Shown: positions 34,324 to 44,330, counted from the stretch's first letter. The stretch is DNA of 64,000 nt from Chloroflexota bacterium (GCA_016183425.1 JACPEP010000001.1:1-64000), one strand, 5' to 3'. Notes: generated from the sequence alone by a model not told the origin. Translations and numbers: made by a program.

Positions 34324-35847
34324 TTAGTTCCTTTCCACCAGCGGAAGACACACGTTGACTCTTGTCCCACTACTTGGGCTCGAATCGATAATCACCGTGC
34401 CACCCAGGAGGAGCGCTCGCTCGCGCATACCCATGAGTCCGAGCCCACACCCACTCTCCAGATGAGCTGTTGCTTTTGCCGGATCGAACCCAACCCCGTC
34501 GTCCTCCAAGACAGCTCTTACCTCCGATTCACTACGATCGAGCCGCAGTACAGCACGCCGTGCTTTGGAGTGGCGCGTAACATTATTCATTCCCTCTTGT
34601 AGAATGCGGAATAAAACTGTCTCGACCTCCGGTGGTAAGCGCCCATCCACTCCATTTGCGAAGACCTCAATATGTACAGAAGAACGCTTGGCCAGGTCCT
34701 CAGCTACCCGACGCAAAGCGGGTGCAAGTCCGAGGTCGTCAAGAAGAGCCGGCCGAAGTCCAAGGATAATCTTCCTGATACCTTCCAGAGTTTGGATAGC
34801 AACCTCACGCACATCCTCAAGAATTCTCCCCGCTTTAACTGTATCACGAGGCAGAGTCTCGGCGGCCGCTCCCAGGCCCATGATAACTGCGCTGACACTC
34901 TGGCCCATCTCGTCGTGCAACTCGCGAGCCACTCGCTTACGTTCCTCCTCCTGCGCGGCTATCACATGTGCGAAAAGGTGGCTGCGCACCTCCTCCTTTT
35001 GCTGTAGCTCCTCCCTCTCCCCGATGAATCTATCGGTCTCGATTTGAAAAATCTCGAGGCCTCGGATAACCCCAAGTGCGATTCCTAGTCCAGCTATTGA
35101 GCGTAACACGGGAGGGGGGATCGCGCCAACGCCGACCAAGAATGGAAGGTCGGGTAACGTCAAGAGAGACCATCCACCTGGCAGCGTTGAAAAGACCCAT
35201 TCGCCTCTTGAGGCGATCAGCCCCGCCACTATCGCGTACAATCCAAAGCAAAGAGCTGTCCAGCGGAAGTACCAGGCAATTCGTTGGGCGCCGGAATCTG
35301 CCACGATCTGGGACTGACGAATCATCCCAAAGCTGGCCACGGCTGCGCCTGTGAACCCGATTATGAATCGAGCCAAGTCTGTTGTCTGCGGAAATCGCAT
35401 TGATACATCAGCTCCAGTGAGTACAATCGCTCCCGTACCTACAGACAGGGCTAACCATGCGAATAGCACGATAATAGGGAATAAGCATAACAGTAAGGTA
35501 TGTCTTGAGATTGGGAAGGCGATTAGGACCCCAAACTGGAGGAGCAAATAATATGAGAGTACCAGCGTCACAGTCCGAATGGCCACCAGGGTTGACACCG
35601 TATCCGCAGAAAGATACGTGGACTGAATCGGAATGAAGGCATGCCCCCATTCGTACACGCCGTGAACTATGCCGAAGGCGGCCAGCCATTTGAGGTGATG
35701 TGCGAGAGCAAAACGGCTATGTTTGCGTGATCGGAGCGCTATAGCTACGCCCAGCGTGAAGAATACCTGTCCGTAGGCAAAGTAGACGATGACCTCGTTG
35801 ATTCTCAGAATGTCCGGTATGATTTCCACGGCCAGCTCAACATCCAC
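34324..35847 (-). CDS. NarX-type sensor histidine kinase with seven-helix N-terminal sensor
   Basis: 507 residues. The N-terminal 250 or so form about seven transmembrane helices (for example [33 protein letters not shown]). A HisKA_3 dimerisation domain follows, with the phosphorylated His311 in [10 protein letters not shown], then an HATPase_c domain with the N box [17 protein letters not shown] and G box [13 protein letters not shown]. The sensor is an intramembrane type, so the signal may be a membrane or redox state. Cognate regulator immediately downstream. Confidence 0.92.
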   Translation of the reverse strand: MDVELAVEIIPDILRINEVIVYFAYGQVFFTLGVAIALRSRKHSRFALAHHLKWLAAFGIVHGVYEWGHAFIPIQSTYLSADTVSTLVAIRTVTLVLSYYLLLQFGVLIAFPISRHTLLLCLFPIIVLFAWLALSVGTGAIVLTGADVSMRFPQTTDLARFIIGFTGAAVASFGMIRQSQIVADSGAQRIAWYFRWTALCFGLYAIVAGLIASRGEWVFSTLPGGWSLLTLPDLPFLVGVGAIPPPVLRSIAGLGIALGVIRGLEIFQIETDRFIGEREELQQKEEVRSHLFAHVIAAQEEERKRVARELHDEMGQSVSAVIMGLGAAAETLPRDTVKAGRILEDVREVAIQTLEGIRKIILGLRPALLDDLGLAPALRRVAEDLAKRSSVHIEVFANGVDGRLPPEVETVLFRILQEGMNNVTRHSKARRAVLRLDRSESEVRAVLEDDGVGFDPAKATAHLESGCGLGLMGMRERALLLGGTVIIDSSPSSGTRVNVCLPLVERN

Positions 35848-36053
35848 TCAGTCTTGTGGTAGGTGATCACATCGACGGGACAGGTGATCATGAGTACATT
35901 ATAGGCCCCCTTGATACTCTCAATCAATTTCTTGGTCTTTGGCATTCACCAGACTCGTCCTGAGTCCGGACGAAGGAATGGGCATCATCCCCTACAATTT
36001 CAGCAGAGATATTGACATGACCCTATAACCCATTCTTGGCCTGGAACCACATA

Positions 36054-36083
36054 TTGACAACCGTTATCGGTCAACGATATAAT
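36054..36083 (+). promoter_or_regulatory. promoter and likely PadR operator of the chromate transporter operon
   Basis: TTGACA (36054-36059), 18-base spacer and TATAAT (36078-36083), seven bases before the PadR start. The spacer holds the palindrome ACCGTTATCGGT flanked by TTGAC and GTCAA, a likely binding site for the PadR protein itself, placed where binding would block RNA polymerase. Confidence 0.6.
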
Positions 36084-36090
36084 CCCTTAC

Positions 36091-36402
36091 GTGAAACCTG
36101 AAGATCTGTACGCAGGCTTTGTGCATCTCCACATCCTTTATCACACTTCAAAGGGGCCAATCTTCGGGCTATGGATAGTGGAGGAACTGGCGCGCCACGG
36201 CTACCAGATGAGTCCGGGGACTCTCTATCCTGCCCTCCACAGGCTGGAGCACGCTGGCTACCTGACCTCTCAGCGCCAACTGGTGCAGGGGCACTTCCGC
36301 AGGGTTTATTCTATCACACCGACGGGCCTTGAAATCCTGGTGCAGGCCAAAGACAAGGTGCGGGAGCTGTTCGGCGAGCTATTTGAGAGGTCTCATGCGT
36401 AG
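36091..36402 (+). CDS. PadR-family transcriptional regulator
   Basis: 103 residues from GTG 36091. Winged-helix PadR domain: GPIFGLWIVEELARHGYQMSPGTLYPALHRLEHAGYL holds the recognition helix, followed by the wing and YSITPTGLEIL. The minimal length indicates a DNA-binding domain with only a short dimerisation helix. Its stop overlaps the start of the next gene, and it probably represses its own operon including the chromate transporter. Confidence 0.93.
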   Translation: MKPEDLYAGFVHLHILYHTSKGPIFGLWIVEELARHGYQMSPGTLYPALHRLEHAGYLTSQRQLVQGHFRRVYSITPTGLEILVQAKDKVRELFGELFERSHA

Positions 36403-36763
36403 GGCAGCGGCTAGCGGTGGCAAATGCAACACCTGCACTATCCAACTCGTGCGCATCGCCTACTTGCGGGCGCCGTGGTTCCGCGTGTTACGAGGGCCTC
36501 TCAAGTGGGGAATGATGGCCCTGGGGTGGCTCTACCGCGTGGACCCTCGGGCGTACGCCGTCCCCATCGAGGGCTGCGTCGGCTGCCTCCGCTTCACCAA
36601 GACTGAGCTGAGAGAGCGGTCGGCAATGTTCCGCTGGTTGAACGCCCGCATCAACCCCCTCTTCGACCGCATCCTGGAGTCTATCGTGACGCCGGACGAG
36701 GTGGCTGAGGCAAAGCGCTATGCCGCACTTATGCAATCAACTCTGAGGAGGTTTCATGGATGA
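36395..36763 (+). CDS. Cys-containing protein of unknown function in the chrA operon
   Basis: 122 residues from ATG 36395, overlapping the PadR stop by eight bases, and overlapping chrA by eight at the other end. It has two CxxC motifs (KCNTCTI and EGCVGCLRF), possibly a metal or redox site, and amphipathic helices. No membrane helix is clear. Strict coupling on both sides supports a shared function with ChrA. Family not recognised. Confidence 0.65.
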   Translation: MRRAAASGGKCNTCTIQLVRIAYLRAPWFRVLRGPLKWGMMALGWLYRVDPRAYAVPIEGCVGCLRFTKTELRERSAMFRWLNARINPLFDRILESIVTPDEVAEAKRYAALMQSTLRRFHG

Positions 36764-37979
36764 AAACAAGACGGAAAAACCAGAGAACGGTTCGCTTCGT
36801 CGGCTGCTCGAAGTCCTTTGGGTCGCTCTGCGGCTAGGCCTGACGTCGTTCGGCGGGCCGATTGCTCATTTGGGCTATTTTCGTGATGAGTATGTAGTGC
36901 GCCGCAAGTGGCTTGATGAGCATACTTACAGCGATGTGGTGGCGCTCTGCCAGATCCTGCCTGGCCCTGCCAGCAGTCAGGTGGGCATCACGGTGGGCAT
37001 CATGCGAGGAGGGCTACTTGGTGGCATCGTGGCGTGGCTTGGCTTCACCTTGCCGTCGGCCATTGCGTTAGTGGTGTTTGCGTACGGGATTGGATCCTTG
37101 AACGTAGCCGACGCTGGTTGGCTCCACGGACTGAAGATCGTGGCGGTTCCAGTTGTAGCGCAAGCTGTTTGGGGAATGGCACGGGTTTTGACTCCGGATA
37201 AGCCTCGTATCACGCTCGCTATCGTCGCAGCCATCGCGACTCTGGCATTTGCGGCCGCGTGGACACAAGTGCTAGTTATCGTGGTCGCAGCGCTCATTGG
37301 CTGGCGGCTGCTTAGATCAACACAGGCGGTACCAGAGATTCACGTGCCCGCTCCCGTTAAGCGCACTCATGGCATCATGGCCCTCGTCCTGCTGGCCGTC
37401 CTGCTCATAGGCTTGCCTATTGCCCAGCAGTTCGCCCCGGGCCAAACCCTTGCTGTGTTCGACAGCTTTTTCAGAGTCGGCGCCCTCGTGTTCGGTGGTG
37501 GCCATGTAGTATTGCCCCTGCTTCAACATGAAGTTGTGCTACCCGGATGGGTGACAAACGACCAGTTTCTGGCTGGCTACGGTGCCGCGCAAGCGGTCCC
37601 TGGCCCGCTGTTTACGTTCTCAGCGTACCTTGGTGTCGTTATGCTGCCTGGCTCGTATGCCTGGCTGAACGGCGGGCTGGCCCTTGTGGCGATTTTTCTT
37701 CCTTCATTCCTTTTCATCATTGGTGGGCTGCGGTTGTGGAGTGCGATCCGAGGACATACGAGTTTTCAGGCAGCCTTGCGTGGGGTAAACGCAGCGGTGG
37801 TGGGCTTGCTCTTGGCCGCGCTATATCAGCCAGTGTGGACCAGTGCCGTGAAGACACCAGCCGATTTCAGCCTAGCGCTGGCCCTGTTTGGGCTGCTCGT
37901 GTTCTGGCGGGTGCCGCCGTGGTTGTTAGTGGTGTTCGCCGCCATAGGGGGCGCAGCAACAGCATTACTCGTGCGCTGA
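36756..37979 (+). CDS. chrA: chromate transporter, two-domain CHR family
   Basis: Membrane protein exporting chromate, with about 12 helices in 407 residues made of two homologous halves. The first half has the family signature LTSFGGPIAHLGYFRDEYV with LCQILPGPASSQVGI, and the second has the equivalents GALVFGGGHVVLPLLQ and GYGAAQAVPGPLFTF. Many CHR proteins are annotated from homology only, so the ion exported here is not proven. Last gene of the PadR operon. Confidence 0.94.
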   Translation: MDENKTEKPENGSLRRLLEVLWVALRLGLTSFGGPIAHLGYFRDEYVVRRKWLDEHTYSDVVALCQILPGPASSQVGITVGIMRGGLLGGIVAWLGFTLPSAIALVVFAYGIGSLNVADAGWLHGLKIVAVPVVAQAVWGMARVLTPDKPRITLAIVAAIATLAFAAAWTQVLVIVVAALIGWRLLRSTQAVPEIHVPAPVKRTHGIMALVLLAVLLIGLPIAQQFAPGQTLAVFDSFFRVGALVFGGGHVVLPLLQHEVVLPGWVTNDQFLAGYGAAQAVPGPLFTFSAYLGVVMLPGSYAWLNGGLALVAIFLPSFLFIIGGLRLWSAIRGHTSFQAALRGVNAAVVGLLLAALYQPVWTSAVKTPADFSLALALFGLLVFWRVPPWLLVVFAAIGGAATALLVR

Positions 37980-38083
37980 GACGTTCAGACGAGATACCAT
38001 CTGTAGTGCAAGGTTTTTGTCCACTTCTGCTATATTTAAGGTTGTGGAGCGGGAGACAGGCCGCTCTGCGTCGTTCAACCCCT

Positions 38084-38467
38084 CTAGTCGATGACTGCTA
38101 TCGCTTCAATCTCGACAAGGAGTTCGGGTTGAACCATTTGTTTGATGCACACCGTAGTGCTGGCCGGCACATGCCCCGCAAAGAAGCGCTCCCGAACCCC
38201 CCGCAGCTTGGGCAGGTCGTCTGGGTTTACTACGAAGGTGGTTATCTTTACTACATCTTTGAAGGAGGCACCAGCCGCTTTGAGAATCTCGCTCAAGTTC
38301 TCATAGGCTTTTTCGGCCTGGGCTCTTACGTCTCCCACGGCCACCACTTTGACGTCCTTATCCCAAGCCACCTGCCCGGAAATAAACACCATGTTGCCCA
38401 CCTTCACCGCCTGAGAGCGAGCGGGATTGTGCATTATGTTAGGCGGATTGATAATCTGTTTTGTCAT
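38084..38467 (-). CDS. Rid (YjgF/YER057c) family protein, copy 1
   Basis: 127 residues with the Rid fold: VKVGNMVFISGQVAWD, AQAEKAYENLSEILKAAG, and the C-terminal VEIEAIAVID. Archetypal RidA hydrolyses reactive imines with an Arg in PAR(S/T); here the segment reads HVPASTTV, so the Arg is replaced by Ser and imine deaminase activity cannot be assumed. Paralogue of the gene at 39286. Both belong to the cassette B catabolic region. Confidence 0.92.
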   Translation of the reverse strand: MTKQIINPPNIMHNPARSQAVKVGNMVFISGQVAWDKDVKVVAVGDVRAQAEKAYENLSEILKAAGASFKDVVKITTFVVNPDDLPKLRGVRERFFAGHVPASTTVCIKQMVQPELLVEIEAIAVID

Positions 38468-38533
38468 GACATCGCTCCTTCTTTTCTTCCAACTCTAGGC
38501 ACCGTCGGCGGCGGTGACAGATGACCAGCCTTC

Positions 38534-38980
38534 CTAACGTCTCGTATGAGGGCGGATCTCCACCCAGTTCCCGTCAGGGTCCGAGCAGAACACTGTGGGC
38601 CCCCGCCCCAGATCCACAGGCTCAGAAACGAACCTGACACCGGCTGCCTTCAGCCTCTCGCAGAGACCATCAAAATCAGTATCGTAGAAGCACTGAGAGT
38701 GGAAGCCCACGTCGTTGGGTTTCATCTGGGCGGAGGAGGGCTCGGGGGTGGGGGCATGCCACTGGAGGAGCTCTAAAACGTAGGCATCGTCGGTCTCCAG
38801 ATGCGCTATCCGGAAGCTGATCCCTGACAGGCCGAAGAGCTTGTCCATGAGGGGGCTGTGGGGCCGGGGGACGGGACCCGTATCCATGCGCACCTTCATC
38901 CCCAAAAGGTCCCGGTAGAAGGCCAGGGACTTCTCCATATCTCCCACGGAAATGGCAGTGTGGTTATCTCTCAACAGCAT
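38534..38980 (-). CDS. VOC superfamily protein, copy B
   Basis: About 148 residues. The frame is open to 38995, but GGAGGACAAGAGG lies directly ahead of the second ATG (38980), and that start aligns with copy A, so I use it. Same landmarks as copy A: HTAISVGDMEKSLAFYRDLLGM and FCSDPDGNWVEI for the metal site. Function unassigned; its retention in both cassettes points to a role in the same pathway. Confidence 0.88.
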   Translation of the reverse strand: MLLRDNHTAISVGDMEKSLAFYRDLLGMKVRMDTGPVPRPHSPLMDKLFGLSGISFRIAHLETDDAYVLELLQWHAPTPEPSSAQMKPNDVGFHSQCFYDTDFDGLCERLKAAGVRFVSEPVDLGRGPTVFCSDPDGNWVEIRPHTRR

Positions 38981-39285
38981 CCTCTTGTCCTCCATAAATT
39001 CTTATTTCTGTGTGGAACATCATCTTTGGTGGAATGTCTTTTAGAACATGCCATTCTCTCCCGGGCGTTTACCCCTTCTTCTGTCATAAGTTGGAACCTC
39101 CTTTGCTAACGGCGCCGTTGTGGCCGTCATTTTGTCACCAGCCAGCTAGAAACGACACCCTTCTGGGCCAAGGCACTAGTGTCCTCTCCGCAGTAGCCGG
39201 CGGAGGCGAACATGGGGGTCCGGGCTACCTCTTTTCTGTCTCCCTGGGATGGAACGGGCCGCCAGGCCCATGCCATGGCTACCAA

Positions 39286-39669
39286 CTATTCGATGACAGC
39301 GATGGCCTCCATCTCCATCAAGAAGTCGGGGTGCGCTAGCCGCTTAACGACCAAGCCGGTGGCAGCCGGCCTGTGGTTGCCAAAGTAGCGGGTGCGAACC
39401 TCCCGTATTTTACCCATATCCTCCGGGTTTACCATATAGGTGGTCATCTTCACTACGTCTTTGAAGGTCGCCCCCGCGGCTTTAAGGACCTCGCCCATGT
39501 TCTCATAGACCTTCTCGGCCTGGGCCACTATGTCTCCCTTCCCGACCACGGGATTATCTTTGTCTCGGGCTACCTGGCCGGAAATGAAGATCATGTTTCC
39601 CACCTTGATGGCCTGGGAGTACAACGGGGAGGGAGGGGTGTTTGGTGGATCGATGGACTGCTTTGGCAT
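39286..39669 (-). CDS. Rid (YjgF/YER057c) family protein, copy 2
   Basis: 127 residues, same length and layout as the 38084 protein (VGNMIFISGQVARD, YENMGEVLKAAGATFKDV, EMEAIAVIE). The catalytic Arg segment reads HRPAATGLV, again without the Arg of RidA, so this belongs to a non-archetypal Rid subgroup. It lies about 100 bases downstream of hydroxylase B and may be cotranscribed with it. Confidence 0.92.
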   Translation of the reverse strand: MPKQSIDPPNTPPSPLYSQAIKVGNMIFISGQVARDKDNPVVGKGDIVAQAEKVYENMGEVLKAAGATFKDVVKMTTYMVNPEDMGKIREVRTRYFGNHRPAATGLVVKRLAHPDFLMEMEAIAVIE

Positions 39670-39771
39670 AGAAACCTCCTTACGTCTCGAACTTTGGCCT
39701 GTACCTGCTATTGTTTCGGACGCCCAGCAACGCCCTTCGGATTCTATCTACCCCCAGTTGAATCACTATCC

Positions 39772-42534
39772 CTAGTTAGCCCTCTTCTGAGCTAGGGCCG
39801 CTCGGATCTTGTTTGGTGTGGCGGGCGGATCCAATACGCGGACACCGATGGCATTGGCGATGGCGTTGGAGATAGCGGCCGCCGCCGCCAACACCGGGAT
39901 CTCGCCGGCCCCCTTGGCACCATAGGGTCCCGTGGGCACCGGGTCCTCCACGAAAATAGAAACGATGTCAGGCATGTCTTGGGTGGTGGGGATGGGGTAG
40001 GTGCGATAGCTTTGACATTCTCCCGTGACAAACTTCTCTTTTATGGCAAAGCCCAGACCCATGGCGATGCCTCCCTCCACCTGTCCCTCCAGGGCCTGAG
40101 GGTTGATCACGGTGCCCGGGTCCCCGGCGTGCACGATGCGCACCACCCGCACCTGGCCTGTCTTTACATTCACCTCCACTTCTGCAATTTGGCTGGCGTA
40201 GCAATAGATGGGGGTTACCACGCCTTGACCCGTTTCAAAATCAACGGACGGGAATTTGGGCCAGGCATGGCTGCCCACAAAGCGCCGGGCCATCCCCTTC
40301 GCCTGGAGGGCCGCCGCCAACCGGGTTAAGGGAACCCTCTGGGAGGGGTCCGCCCGGGACACGACGTAGCCATCCTGAAGATCCACCTTTTCCGTTTCTG
40401 TTTCTAGAATCTCTGAGCCTACCTGGAGAAGGGCCTTCTTCAAATCAGCAGCCGCCCGCTTAACGGCCATGCCACAAAAATAGGTCAGCTTGCTGCCGCC
40501 GGTAGTGACGGGGTAGGGGGCCAAAAAGGTATCGGAGCCGATAAGGTGGAAAGCCCCGGCGGGCAGGTTCAACTCATCGCCGGCCATCTGAACCAGGATG
40601 GTGGAGGTGCCACTCCCCGCCTCCCCAGCCCCGGTTAGGATCTGAACCCGGCCATCGGGCAAGAGCTCCACGGCTGATTCCACGGGGGCTAGGCTTTGTT
40701 GGCCATAGCCCCGCCAGGTGCAGCAAATGCCCAGGCCTCTCTTAATGGCCGAGGTATCGCCATCCTGTTTCAGTCTCGCGCGAGCGCGCTGGTAGGGCTC
40801 CTTTAGGGCCTCCAGTGTGGAGCGGGCGCCCACGCTCTCATCTAAGAGCTGACCGGTGGCCGTCTCTGAACCAATGACGAAGGCGTTGTTGAGACGAAAC
40901 TCCAGGGGATCCATTCCCAGCTTCTCCGCCAGGAGGTCCATCTGGGCTTCTACGGCAAAAGCAATCTGGACGCAACTGAAGCCCCGCATGGAACCTGACT
41001 TGGGGGTGTTGGTGCACACTGCCTGCGCCTCAACAAAGACGTTAGGCACCACATAGGGGCCCGTGGCGTGGGTCGCGGCAAACGAGGGGACGCTCATGAC
41101 GGACAGGCCGGTGGGATAGGCTCCGGAGTTTGCTATGATTTCCGCTCTCATTGCCACCAGCTTGCCGTCCTTGGTGGCTCCGGTGCGGTAGCGCATGTGG
41201 TAAGGGTGACGCTTGCAAGAAGCCTGGAGAGACTCGGCCCGGGTGTAGACCACCTTCACCGGTCGCTGAAGTTTGTAGGCCATGAGGCTGGTGACGGAGG
41301 CGACGTAGAACTCGCCCCCCTTGCCCCCGAAGCTGCCTCCGATGGGGGGAGAGATGACACGCACCCGATCCTTGGCGAGGCCCAGAACTTGAGCCACTAT
41401 CTCCGCCCCTCGGTAGGGATGAGCGATGGGGGTCCGAGTGACTACCCTTCCCTCCTCGTCGATATGGGCCAGGGCCGCCTCCGTCTCTAAATAAGCGTGC
41501 TCCTGGTGAGGGGTGATATAGGTGTTCTCTACGATTACATCTGCCTGAGCAAACCCTTTTTCGGCATCCCCCTTGACCACTCTTTGAGCAAACTCCACGT
41601 TGCCCTTGGGGTGGAGTTGGGGAGCATCCTCCTTCATCGCCTCGAGGATGTCAAAAACGGCCGGTAGGGGCTGGTAATCCACTTTTATTTTAGATAGGGC
41701 TGCTTCAGCCACCTCTTCTGTTTCCGCCGCCACCGCCGCCACCCCTTCCCCAAAGAACCGGACCCGATCCTCAGCGAAGACATAGGCTGAAGGACGAGCC
41801 CCGGGCAGATTGTTCACCCCCGGTATATCCCCAGCGGTGAAGACCCCCACTACCCCCGGCAGCTTCTTCGCCTCTGAGGTGTCTATACCTTTAATAAGGG
41901 CATGATGGTAGGGACTACGCAGAACCTTGCCGTAAAGCATGTCAGGGAGGAATAAGTCGCCAGCGAACTTGGCCAGGCCACACACCTTCTTCGGAGCATC
42001 GATGCGCTCCACGCTCTCCCCCACCAACCGGTCCCCTTTGCGGAAGGAACGCTTTTCACCGCCCCCCATAAGATGGGCGGCGTAGAGAACGGCGTCGATG
42101 ATCTTGACATAGCCGGTGCACCGACACAGGTTACGGGAGAGTCGCCGCACCACCTCCCCGCGAGTAGGGTTGGGGTTGGCCAAGAGGAGGGCCTGGGCCT
42201 GCATGATTATGCCTGGGGTGCAGTAGCCGCACTGAACGGCCCCACACTGGATGAAGGCATCCTGAAGGGGATGGAGACGGTCTGGGGCTCCCAGCCCCTC
42301 GATGGTGATCACCTCTTTCCCCACCACGCGACTCACCGGCAGGCGGCAAGCCATGAGCGCCTTCCCGTCCAATAGCACGGTGCAGGCACCGCACTCTCCC
42401 TTGTAGTCACAGCCCTGCTTGGTGCCGGTAAGCTCCAGGTCCTCTCGTAACACCCGGAGGAGAGACCGCTGGGGCTCCGCCTCCAGGGAGTAGGCATTCC
42501 CGTTCACCATTAATGAAATTTGCCGCTTCGCCAT
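39772..42534 (-). CDS. molybdenum hydroxylase with fused 2Fe-2S and molybdopterin domains (Mop-like), copy B
   Basis: 920 residues, paralogue of copy A with the same order: 2Fe-2S domain (Cys42, 48, 51, 63 in GCDYKGECGACTV), second cluster (QCGYCTPG, NLCRCTGY), and molybdopterin domains with GGSFGGKGGEF. The catalytic Glu is present (Glu878 in GAKGAGEI), unlike copy A. No FAD domain and no separate FAD subunit gene nearby. Substrate unknown. Downstream on the strand are Rid and VOC genes; upstream is the substrate-binding lipoprotein, so gene order differs slightly from cassette A. Confidence 0.93.
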   Translation of the reverse strand: MAKRQISLMVNGNAYSLEAEPQRSLLRVLREDLELTGTKQGCDYKGECGACTVLLDGKALMACRLPVSRVVGKEVITIEGLGAPDRLHPLQDAFIQCGAVQCGYCTPGIIMQAQALLLANPNPTRGEVVRRLSRNLCRCTGYVKIIDAVLYAAHLMGGGEKRSFRKGDRLVGESVERIDAPKKVCGLAKFAGDLFLPDMLYGKVLRSPYHHALIKGIDTSEAKKLPGVVGVFTAGDIPGVNNLPGARPSAYVFAEDRVRFFGEGVAAVAAETEEVAEAALSKIKVDYQPLPAVFDILEAMKEDAPQLHPKGNVEFAQRVVKGDAEKGFAQADVIVENTYITPHQEHAYLETEAALAHIDEEGRVVTRTPIAHPYRGAEIVAQVLGLAKDRVRVISPPIGGSFGGKGGEFYVASVTSLMAYKLQRPVKVVYTRAESLQASCKRHPYHMRYRTGATKDGKLVAMRAEIIANSGAYPTGLSVMSVPSFAATHATGPYVVPNVFVEAQAVCTNTPKSGSMRGFSCVQIAFAVEAQMDLLAEKLGMDPLEFRLNNAFVIGSETATGQLLDESVGARSTLEALKEPYQRARARLKQDGDTSAIKRGLGICCTWRGYGQQSLAPVESAVELLPDGRVQILTGAGEAGSGTSTILVQMAGDELNLPAGAFHLIGSDTFLAPYPVTTGGSKLTYFCGMAVKRAAADLKKALLQVGSEILETETEKVDLQDGYVVSRADPSQRVPLTRLAAALQAKGMARRFVGSHAWPKFPSVDFETGQGVVTPIYCYASQIAEVEVNVKTGQVRVVRIVHAGDPGTVINPQALEGQVEGGIAMGLGFAIKEKFVTGECQSYRTYPIPTTQDMPDIVSIFVEDPVPTGPYGAKGAGEIPVLAAAAAISNAIANAIGVRVLDPPATPNKIRAALAQKRAN

Positions 42535-42653
42535 GGCCTTGCCTTTCTCATGGAGGAAAAAACTCGCCTTCTAGCCGAGCCATTCCCCGTCATATTAACA
42601 AAGTTTTCCCGTCACAACTAGCCGTCTAAAGTGGCCGCCCGAGGACGATGAGT

Positions 42654-44330
42654 CTAAGGCCCGGTGGGGCCATAGTCGTAGAACCCCATGAGATACAGTC
42701 GGGGCTGGGCGTAGGGCAGCTTCTTCTTATTGATGGCGAACTCGTAAGTCCATTGCCACAGGTAGATGGCCGCCGGATCCTCGAAGGCCACATCCTGGGC
42801 TTTCTGATAGATCGGGACCCGTTTCTCCTGATCCATGGTGCGTCGCCCTTCTTCCACCAACCGGTCGAATTCGGGGTTATTATAGGAGGCGAAGTTCTCC
42901 GTGCCCTTGCTGTGGAAGGATTGGTAGAGCATGAAGTCTGGGTCCAGGGTGGCGGTGCCCCGAGTGCTGTATGTGAGGCCCACGGGCCCCTTCCCGCTTG
43001 CCATGGCCGCTCGTTCATAGTCCTCGGCCGCGGAGCGGGGTACGATCTTGGTCTTTACCCCCACCTCGGTCAGATACTGAGCAATGGCCTGAGCGTTCTC
43101 TTTCTGATAAGGGTGGCCGCGCTCGATATTTTGAAACTCCACCTCGAAGCCATTGGGATAGCCGGCGGCGGCCAGGAGCTCTTTGGCCTTCTTGGGATCG
43201 TAGGGGTAGGGCTTATGGTTGGGGTCGTAGCCCGGGTAAGAGGAGCCCATGATGCTGTACTGGCGTTCCGCGGTACCACCCATGATGGTCTTCAGCATGG
43301 TATCTACGTCCACGGCGTAGTTTAAGGCCTGGCGCACCCTTTTGTCTCGCAGTGGCCCAGGCTCGAACTGACTGAACCTGATCCAGGGGGAACTGCCGGA
43401 GCGAACGTAGCGGGCCTCTAAGCTAGGGTCGTCCTTAATGGACTTGGCCCCCTCGGTAGTAATGGGGTGGAAGATGTCCACATCTCCAGTTTTCAGGGAG
43501 GCTACCCGAGTCGCCTCCTGGGGGATAGGCCGGAAAATGAGCTTTTTGATTACTGCCGCTTTCTCATAGGGTGCGCCCGGCTGCCAGCCCCACCACCCCT
43601 CGTTGGCCTCCATTTCGATACGTTCATCTTTAACCCACTTGAGAAACCGGTACGGGCCGGTGCCCACGGGTTGGGTAGTTAGAATCTCATTTCCCTTTTC
43701 CTTCACGTATTTCATAGGTACGATGGCGGACTGGATGAATTTGAGGGGCACGGTGGGATCTATGGCCTTGGAGATAATGCGAACCGTTAGGGGGTCTACC
43801 ACCCTGACCTCGGTAATATCCTTGAAATCGGTGAGGTAGCGGGGCTTGAGGGCGGCATCCTGCTGCCGCTCCACGTTGAACTTCACCACCTCAGCGTTGA
43901 ACTCCTCCCCGTTGTGGAACTTCACCCCCGGCCGGAGCTTGAACTCCCAGGTCAGGTCGTCCACCACCCGAGAGCTGAGGGCCAGGCAGGGGATGAGGGC
44001 CAGCTTGGGATCCCTGCCTCGTCGAAAAAGGCCATCATACATGGCATCGTAGATGTCGTTGTCGGCCCGCCCGCTAGACATATGGCTATCAAGGGTCTTC
44101 AGGTCAGTGGCGTAGGAAAAGACGGCTGACTCTGGGGCCTTGATGGCTGGGGTAGGGGGGGTCTGGGGCCTTGGTGTCGGCGTGGCGGCACCTGAAGGAG
44201 CCTTGGTGGGAGTTGGCGCCGGGGTGGCGGCACATCCCAAAAGGGCTAATCCTGTTGCGCTCAGGCCAACTCGCGCCGCTGCCCGCAGCGCCTGTCGTCG
44301 CGACAGCCGTCTCGTCCAGTATCCTTCCAT
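42654..44330 (-). CDS. family 5 ABC substrate-binding lipoprotein, copy B
   Basis: 558 residues. N-terminal twin-arginine-like motif LSRRQALRAAAR, lipobox ending at Cys33 (LALLGC), then a Pro/Thr linker, then family 5 landmarks: DAMYDGLFRRG, WEFKLRPGVKFHNGEEF, GTGPYRFLKW and DKRVRQALNYAVDVD. Paralogue of copy A, again without permease genes. Here it lies upstream of the hydroxylase and directly opposite the regulator, whereas in cassette A the hydroxylase holds that place. Confidence 0.92.
   Translation of the reverse strand: MEGYWTRRLSRRQALRAAARVGLSATGLALLGCAATPAPTPTKAPSGAATPTPRPQTPPTPAIKAPESAVFSYATDLKTLDSHMSSGRADNDIYDAMYDGLFRRGRDPKLALIPCLALSSRVVDDLTWEFKLRPGVKFHNGEEFNAEVVKFNVERQQDAALKPRYLTDFKDITEVRVVDPLTVRIISKAIDPTVPLKFIQSAIVPMKYVKEKGNEILTTQPVGTGPYRFLKWVKDERIEMEANEGWWGWQPGAPYEKAAVIKKLIFRPIPQEATRVASLKTGDVDIFHPITTEGAKSIKDDPSLEARYVRSGSSPWIRFSQFEPGPLRDKRVRQALNYAVDVDTMLKTIMGGTAERQYSIMGSSYPGYDPNHKPYPYDPKKAKELLAAAGYPNGFEVEFQNIERGHPYQKENAQAIAQYLTEVGVKTKIVPRSAAEDYERAAMASGKGPVGLTYSTRGTATLDPDFMLYQSFHSKGTENFASYNNPEFDRLVEEGRRTMDQEKRVPIYQKAQDVAFEDPAAIYLWQWTYEFAINKKKLPYAQPRLYLMGFYDYGPTGP

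Noticed and set aside
37547-38524. A 325-residue plus-strand frame overlapping chrA and the Rid gene
   Set aside because: It crosses two well-supported genes, has no recognisable motif and is dominated by Arg, Gly and Ser typical of shadow frames.
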